From JASBZA01 sp964392065 (GTDB lineage: Bacteria; Bacillota; Clostridia; Saccharofermentanales; Fastidiosipilaceae), in assembly GCA_964392065.1 (NCBI GenBank), contig CAYMOG010000027.1, positions 1 through 19,433 on the forward strand: a DNA stretch of 19,433 nt, given 5' to 3'. The position numbers and the translations under genes were made by a program. The notes below the pieces were generated by a model. It did no database searches. It was not told the DNA's origin and was given only the letters and a program-made list of their open reading frames with translations. Below, piece after piece: positions 15,289-19,433 of this stretch. How positions within the stretch are numbered: position 1 is the stretch's first letter; each line of letters starts with the position of its first letter.

Positions 15289-17098
15289 AAGGGCTAGGAC
15301 AGAGATGAAGTCGTAAATCATTTTGTCCCGTTGAGGGCCAGACAGAAATTCATCCCAGTCATCGATTAGGCAATCGTGTTGTTTGTTTTTCAGATCTTTT
15401 ATTGGTGAAAAGACGAGTCTCTCATATAGTGGAAGTTGTTCCAGCGCAAATGTTCCAATGCAGAGAAATAGTACATTGCAGGATTTTCGGTAATGGTTTG
15501 GATTTGTTCTTCTAGGGGGAGGGCATGGAGTTGAGCTTCCCAGGTTTGTAGGAGGTCTTCTACGGTTTGGTCTTTGGCCTCTGCTATCTTATGCAAAATT
15601 TCAAGTTTTGCAGGACGGTGGAGCGATTGAGCGATGCTCGATTCGCGTTTGAAATTACTGAGCATATTCCACTGTTCCTGTGGGGAGAGTGTGTTCATGG
15701 GTTCACTTAGCAATTCCGAAGCGGTTTGATTATAGTAAGCATTGAATCGAATCGCTTCTTGGAGGAGACGCTCATTAACAAGAACTTCGCTCGTCAGCAT
15801 ACTTCGATTTTCACCGAACGTGACAATCTGACCTCGCATGGTTTGTATAGCTTGTACCAACGCTTCTACAGAAATAGGGGAGGGCGTATAGATAGCAAGC
15901 TCCGCTTGTGGGAAATAAGGATTCAAACGGCTGGCACTGAGCATAGATTGCTTCTGGTTGTCCAGACAAAATACGACAGCAGTAATGGGATCTTCCGTGC
16001 TAAGCTTCTTAAGCGCTGGTCTAAGTGCTCGGCTCTCCAAACTATACTCAAGTAAGCTCACCTCGCAAACCTTCTCAAGCTCTGTAATATCATTGGCAAA
16101 ATAATCGAACAACGTGCTGGCTTGCCGATCCAGAATTGTGATGTGAAGTTTATGCTCCGTATTAATACTCGCAAGATTGCTTGCTTCACGGAAAAACGCC
16201 CGGCCTAGTTGGCCAAAGCCCACGATAAGCAAATGCACATGCCCAATCTTCTCGGCAATATGCTTCTCGGACTGGATATCCTCCTTGGACCAGGGCGATC
16301 TTAAACCCTTGGTTTTATATAAGCAGAAGTCTGGATGATTAAATAGCGCGAGCGATCTAAGTTGGTAGAGGTTGAAAAACACACAGGAGAGATGTTCCCA
16401 ACTGTCGACTTGGTGGGCGATGAGCTCCTTCACTTTTTCGTTATTACTCATGATATGGCTGCTGATGAGGCTGTCAGGGAAGTGAGAGAGCATAGAATTA
16501 AAAGCCCGTAGTACGCCGAAGTTTTCTGGCTCATCTAGAAAAGAGACTAGTGTTTTGGCTTGATGGATTCTATTGGTGCGGATTTTAAGTAGGTTTTCGG
16601 GATTATGTTGGTGTTCGAAGTCTAAGGAAATGACTTTAATGCCCTTTTTTTCTAGGAAGTCTTTTTTTGCCAATATTGTAGTTTCTTTCGTCATATAGAG
16701 CACTGCCAGTGACTTATCTTCCGCTAGCGTTTGAAGCATAAAGACTTGTGCAAGGGCTAAGTCCCCAATTACTAGAATATCGGTTTTACGGATATGTTTC
16801 CACCAGAGTTTTAGTTGATAGAAATATTTCTCGAAAATTGTAAAAAGCCTAATACGGTACTCAGAGGAGCAATCCAGGTAGCGATTTCGTATGCCCAGGG
16901 ATTAGAAGCTTCCATGCCGGCAGTGGGCGCGAATAGGTATAACTTAACAACGCTATTGAGGACATTAGTTGTTAATTCCCATACACCGGAAACACGCGTA
17001 CTATAGACTTGAATACTACCTATGACACTTAGGACAAAAGCTATTATGTACAGTAATATACGGGCACTTCGTTGCCACAAACCATTCCATTTTTTCAT
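15283..17098 (-). pseudogene. Broken membrane/TrkA-N-like/RyR-like protein (two frame disruptions)
   Basis: The gene reads in three pieces. Piece 1 starts at ATG 17098 with SD AGGAG and encodes 95 residues: a membrane helix (about 13-32), then a segment like NPWAYEIATWIAPLSTVLGF. It runs out of frame at a T5 tract (minus strand; 16842-16846). One extra base there would continue into FTIFEKYFYQLKLWWKHIRK and a Rossmann-type strand ILVIGDLALAQ, joining piece 2. Piece 2 continues to 15399 with a second nucleotide-binding motif, LLIVGFGQLGRAFF, as in TrkA-N/RCK domains. Its end, EHLRWNNFHYMR, goes out of frame near 15418-15424; the -1 frame continues to a stop at 15283 with KQHDCLIDDWDEF. EHxRW plus HxCLxxWxEL is the RyR-domain pattern. 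Restored length is about 605 residues. The ATG at 16739 lacks an SD and would delete the first strand. Confidence 0.75.
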
Positions 17099-17108
17099 AA
17101 AACTCTCC

Positions 17109-18470
17109 TTATTTCTCGAGCCCTAAGTCTTGTATCTCTTCTGCTCGCATGTCTCGTCCTGCTCGGATGCGCTCTGCATCGGCTAATAAGGCTTCATAGG
17201 TTAAGATTTCGTATTGTTCAATGGTATCGATGGCAACGGTATCGAAGATTTCTGGGTCTGTGAGATTTAGGTAATAAGCATCTGCTGAGCCAAGGTATAA
17301 GCGCTCACCCCCAGGACTCAAGAAACCTCGAATGCCTCTAGCGGATTTCGGGAAGGTTACAGAATGTATCAATTCACCTGTGGAGAAGTGAATAAGCACG
17401 GCACGTTTCTCCAGCTCGCTGTCTAAGATGGTGAGGAGTAAATCAGATTCAGGATCATAGTCATTTTGCGTTGTGCTATCATCACCGGCTTCTCGTTCTT
17501 GACTCAACGTGTGGTGTATGGCTTCTTGCCCTTCGGTCCAGCGGTTATTGGTATCAATAAGACTCTCGTAGTGTAAGTCATTGGCATAGAGGTTATCGCT
17601 TAAGATGTTATAGTGCCTTGCCTTCATTTGTTCATAAAGGGGCATTTCTGGGCTTGCTTGGTCCAGGGCTAGACCCGATACAAGAAGGGATCGTTGTAAA
17701 TCACCTTCCTTGCCCATTGTTTCGGCCACGTTTAAGAGCATGGCGGAATTGGTTTCTTGAGCTTGTAGGCGAGCACGGTTCGTGCGTTGATATGCATCGA
17801 ACATGAAAACACCGAAGATAAGGAGCAAAACAGAAGCAAGACCACTCAATTTCAGGAGACGGCGGGTGCGACGCTCCTTGTCTCTTTGTCTCAAGTCACC
17901 ATAGCTTACGCCGAGCATAGTCGCGATAATACGATAACGTTCTGTACGCAGGAGCTGAAGAGAGGCTTGCGTGTACTTCGCGAGGTCTTTGGCCAAAGTA
18001 TCAGCCGGCCGTAAATCAGCCGCCAACAGCTCTTGATCGACTTCGATGGAGTCGCCTTCGTCATTGGTAATAGTTTTCTTGAGTTGTCGGAGCGGTAGAG
18101 GGAAGGACTCGTAAGGTTCGCCTTCGGTCAGTACAGGGATGATACGGTCTGGTCCGTGAAGAGCGATGAAGCGCTCGACTTCCCTAGTACACCAGGGGGA
18201 TAGTGGTGTTTGGCGGGAATAAATAACTATAAGATATTTAGAATTTTGCAAAGCTTCTTCTATGGAATCCGATAGTTCTCTTGCGGTCAGTTCTTCTCGA
18301 TCCCGGAAGACGCGGTAATTAGGCTACTTGCCATTGATGTAGAAGCTTCTAGGGATAGGGAAGGTCTCAATTTCTTGGTGAAGATGCTTCGCTATAGTTT
18401 GATCAGGTTCTATATGACGATAACTGATAAAAGCTTGATATTTATATTCTTTGTTCTGCTCTGTATTCAT
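17109..18470 (-). pseudogene. TIR-domain membrane protein interrupted by an in-frame TAG
   Basis: ATG 18470 has an AAGGAG SD 9 bases upstream. Codons 1-48 encode the start of a TIR domain (FISYRHIEPD), codon 49 is TAG (18324-18326), and the same frame continues with YRVFRDREELTARELSDSI, SKYLIVIYSRQTPLSPW, and WCTREVERF, where Glu97 sits at the catalytic position of NAD-cleaving TIRs. A membrane helix follows (about 206-226), then a coiled segment and a short beta-rich region. The C-terminus TYEALLADAERIRAGRDMRAEE resembles the tail of TIR/WD-repeat proteins, but the repeat region is much shorter than I would expect. TAG ends several intact genes here, so recoding is unlikely. Restart at TTG 18251 would lose half the TIR fold. 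The stop overlaps the SD of the next gene. Confidence 0.8.
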
Positions 18471-18545
18471 AGCGGTAAGCTCCTTGTAAGAGGATTCTAT
18501 TTACCTGATTATAATATATATGAATGACTTGAGCGTGATGGGATA

Positions 18546-18575
18546 TGAAAAAACTGCCTCCAGGTGGAGGCAGTT
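18546..18575 (-). terminator. Rho-independent terminator of rubrerythrin
   Basis: On the minus strand, AACTGCCTCCA pairs with TGGAGGCAGTT (18565-18575 and 18552-18562), then a run of T. It begins a few bases after the rubrerythrin stop and separates it from the TIR gene, whose TATAAT-like -10 lies at 18508-18513 without a clear -35. Confidence 0.88.
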
Positions 18576-18579
18576 CATA

Positions 18580-19167
18580 TTAATAAGTTTCTTTGAATAT
18601 TTCGAAATGGTCGATGGGGTGATCACAGGCGGGACAGACAGCGGGTGCTGCCTTACCTTCATGTAAATAACCACAGTTATTGCATTTCCAAATCACGACT
18701 TCGTCACGACGGAACACGGTTTTGTTCTTTACATTGTCTAGTAGCTTCTGGAAACGCTTCTCATGTGCTTCTTCAACTTCTGCAATTTCTTGCCAAACAT
18801 ACGCAATTTCATCGAAACCTTCTTCTCGTGCAATTTCTGCAAATTTGGGATACATATCCGAATGTTCTTCATGCTCACCATTTACAGCACCTTGTAAATT
18901 AGTCTCTGTATCTTGATAAACCACAGGATAATCCCAATTTACATTGATTGGAGCTTCCGCTTCGAAATCTTCGCGCAAAAATTTATAGAATCTCTTAGCA
19001 TGCTCCCTTTCGTTGCGTGCTGTTTCCTCGAAGATGTTTTGAATCTGCACATAACCTTCCTTCTTAGCTTGAGAAGCCGCATAAGTATAGCGAAGATTCG
19101 CCTGCGCTTCACCCGCAAAAGAAGTCATAAGATTCTCCGCAGTTCTAGTACCTTTTAATGATTTCAT
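18580..19167 (-). CDS. rbr: Rubrerythrin
   Basis: Non-haem diiron peroxidase that reduces hydrogen peroxide in anaerobes; cytoplasmic. The 195-residue product has the ferritin-like domain with diiron ligands Glu20, Glu53-x2-His56, Glu98/Glu101 (GEHEEH) and Glu132-x2-His135. A C-terminal rubredoxin-like domain binds one iron through Cys162-x2-Cys165 and Cys178-x2-Cys181. Length is typical of the classical form. SD GGAGGT lies 6 bases before ATG. TATAAA (19200-19205, minus) could be a -10, but I see no good -35. The word TTATTGTAAT occurs at 19185-19194 and 19276-19285, each as half of an inverted repeat, which may be operators. Confidence 0.96.
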   Translation of the reverse strand: MKSLKGTRTAENLMTSFAGEAQANLRYTYAASQAKKEGYVQIQNIFEETARNEREHAKRFYKFLREDFEAEAPINVNWDYPVVYQDTETNLQGAVNGEHEEHSDMYPKFAEIAREEGFDEIAYVWQEIAEVEEAHEKRFQKLLDNVKNKTVFRRDEVVIWKCNNCGYLHEGKAAPAVCPACDHPIDHFEIFKETY

Positions 19168-19176
19168 TTCTTACCT

Positions 19177-19286
19177 CCATTAATTTATTGTAATGGATAT
19201 TTATAGATGATTGGTTTGCTCGAGGCATTGTATTGTCTCAATCAATGAACCACTAAAATATTCATTACTAATTACTTATTGTAATT
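19177..19286. promoter_or_regulatory. Paired inverted repeats upstream of rubrerythrin
   Basis: CCATTA/TAATGG (19177-19196, 8-base spacer, touching the SD) and AATTAC/GTAATT (19270-19286 region, 5-base spacer) share TTATTGTAAT. They could be operators for a peroxide regulator, but neither fits the PerR box well. The remainder to 19433 shows no convincing gene. Confidence 0.3.
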
Positions 19287-19433
19287 GAACCTCACGATTT
19301 GTTGTTACGACATTGTAAACTTTTAGATTTAGTCTAAGTTGAGTGGCGGTGGCTTGGGACATCGCATTGAATCTCCTACCTCCTTCAAAATCTTAGATAA
19401 TCCACCGAATCATTGATTTTTCTCTCAAATTTT

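Noticed and set aside
15399..16739. Independent gene starting at ATG 16739
   Set aside because: No SD precedes it, and the start falls just after the glycine-containing turn of a Rossmann strand that is encoded in-frame upstream.
16842..16850. Programmed -1 ribosomal frameshift joining the membrane and nucleotide-binding ORFs
   Set aside because: GGC TTT TTA lacks the first T of a T-TTT-TTA slippery site, I see no clear stimulatory structure, and the same gene has a second break and its partner a nonsense codon. Mutation or error is simpler.
18324..18326. TAG recoding (pyrrolysine or suppressor)
   Set aside because: Several intact genes here (AlgI-like, AlgJ-like, yhaN, kdgK, lipoprotein) terminate with TAG.
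19310..19390. Tiny minus-strand ORF of 12 codons with an AAGGAGG-like SD near 19360-19385
   Set aside because: Too short to support, no recognised leader-peptide pattern, and the context is cut by the window end.

Overview
The window looks like a chromosomal segment of a low-to-mid GC Gram-positive anaerobe, probably a clostridial member of the Firmicutes. This rests on strong AGGAGG-type ribosome binding sites, sigma-A style promoters, compact U-tailed terminators, a YhaO/YhaN-type nuclease pair, a rubrerythrin and a catabolite-control (cre) site. Genus cannot be read from the sequence. TAG, TAA and TGA all appear to be normal stops.

Layout on the plus strand. (1) 2-2156: the end of an AlgI-type MBOAT O-acyltransferase, followed by an AlgJ/AlgX-like SGNH partner; together they look like a cell-surface polysaccharide O-acetylation module. 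(2) 2248-6754: an overlapping pair encoding a YhaO-like metallophosphoesterase and a YhaN-like Rad50/SbcC ATPase with a central membrane hairpin, behind a well-spaced promoter with a dyad over the -10. (3) 6822-8231: an unrecognised polytopic membrane protein whose ribosome binding site lies in a small perfect hairpin. (4) 8498-12966: a four-gene hexuronate operon (fructuronate reductase, mannonate dehydratase, KDPG/KDG aldolase, KDG kinase) taking D-fructuronate to pyruvate and glyceraldehyde-3-phosphate. Its promoter carries a perfect match to the cre consensus, and a strong terminator follows.

Middle. rpsD (ribosomal protein S4) runs on the minus strand with its own promoter and a leader of about 155 nt. 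Divergent from it is a compact transcription unit (promoter, 43-codon ORF, several hairpins, terminator, about 285 nt) that could be a small mRNA or a structured RNA. A Ser/Thr/Glu-rich lipoprotein with a 33-bp tandem repeat follows, also with its own terminator.

Right end, minus strand. The most interesting locus is 15283-18470, a tightly coupled two-gene unit: a TIR-domain membrane protein followed by a membrane/TrkA-N-like/RyR-like protein. Both reading frames are broken. The TIR gene has an in-frame TAG inside the TIR domain, and the second gene needs two -1 frame changes to join its membrane part, nucleotide-binding part and RyR-like C-terminus. It reads as a decaying nucleotide-signalling or defence module, unless the breaks are assembly errors. 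A rubrerythrin gene with its terminator closes the window; the last 266 bases hold no convincing gene.
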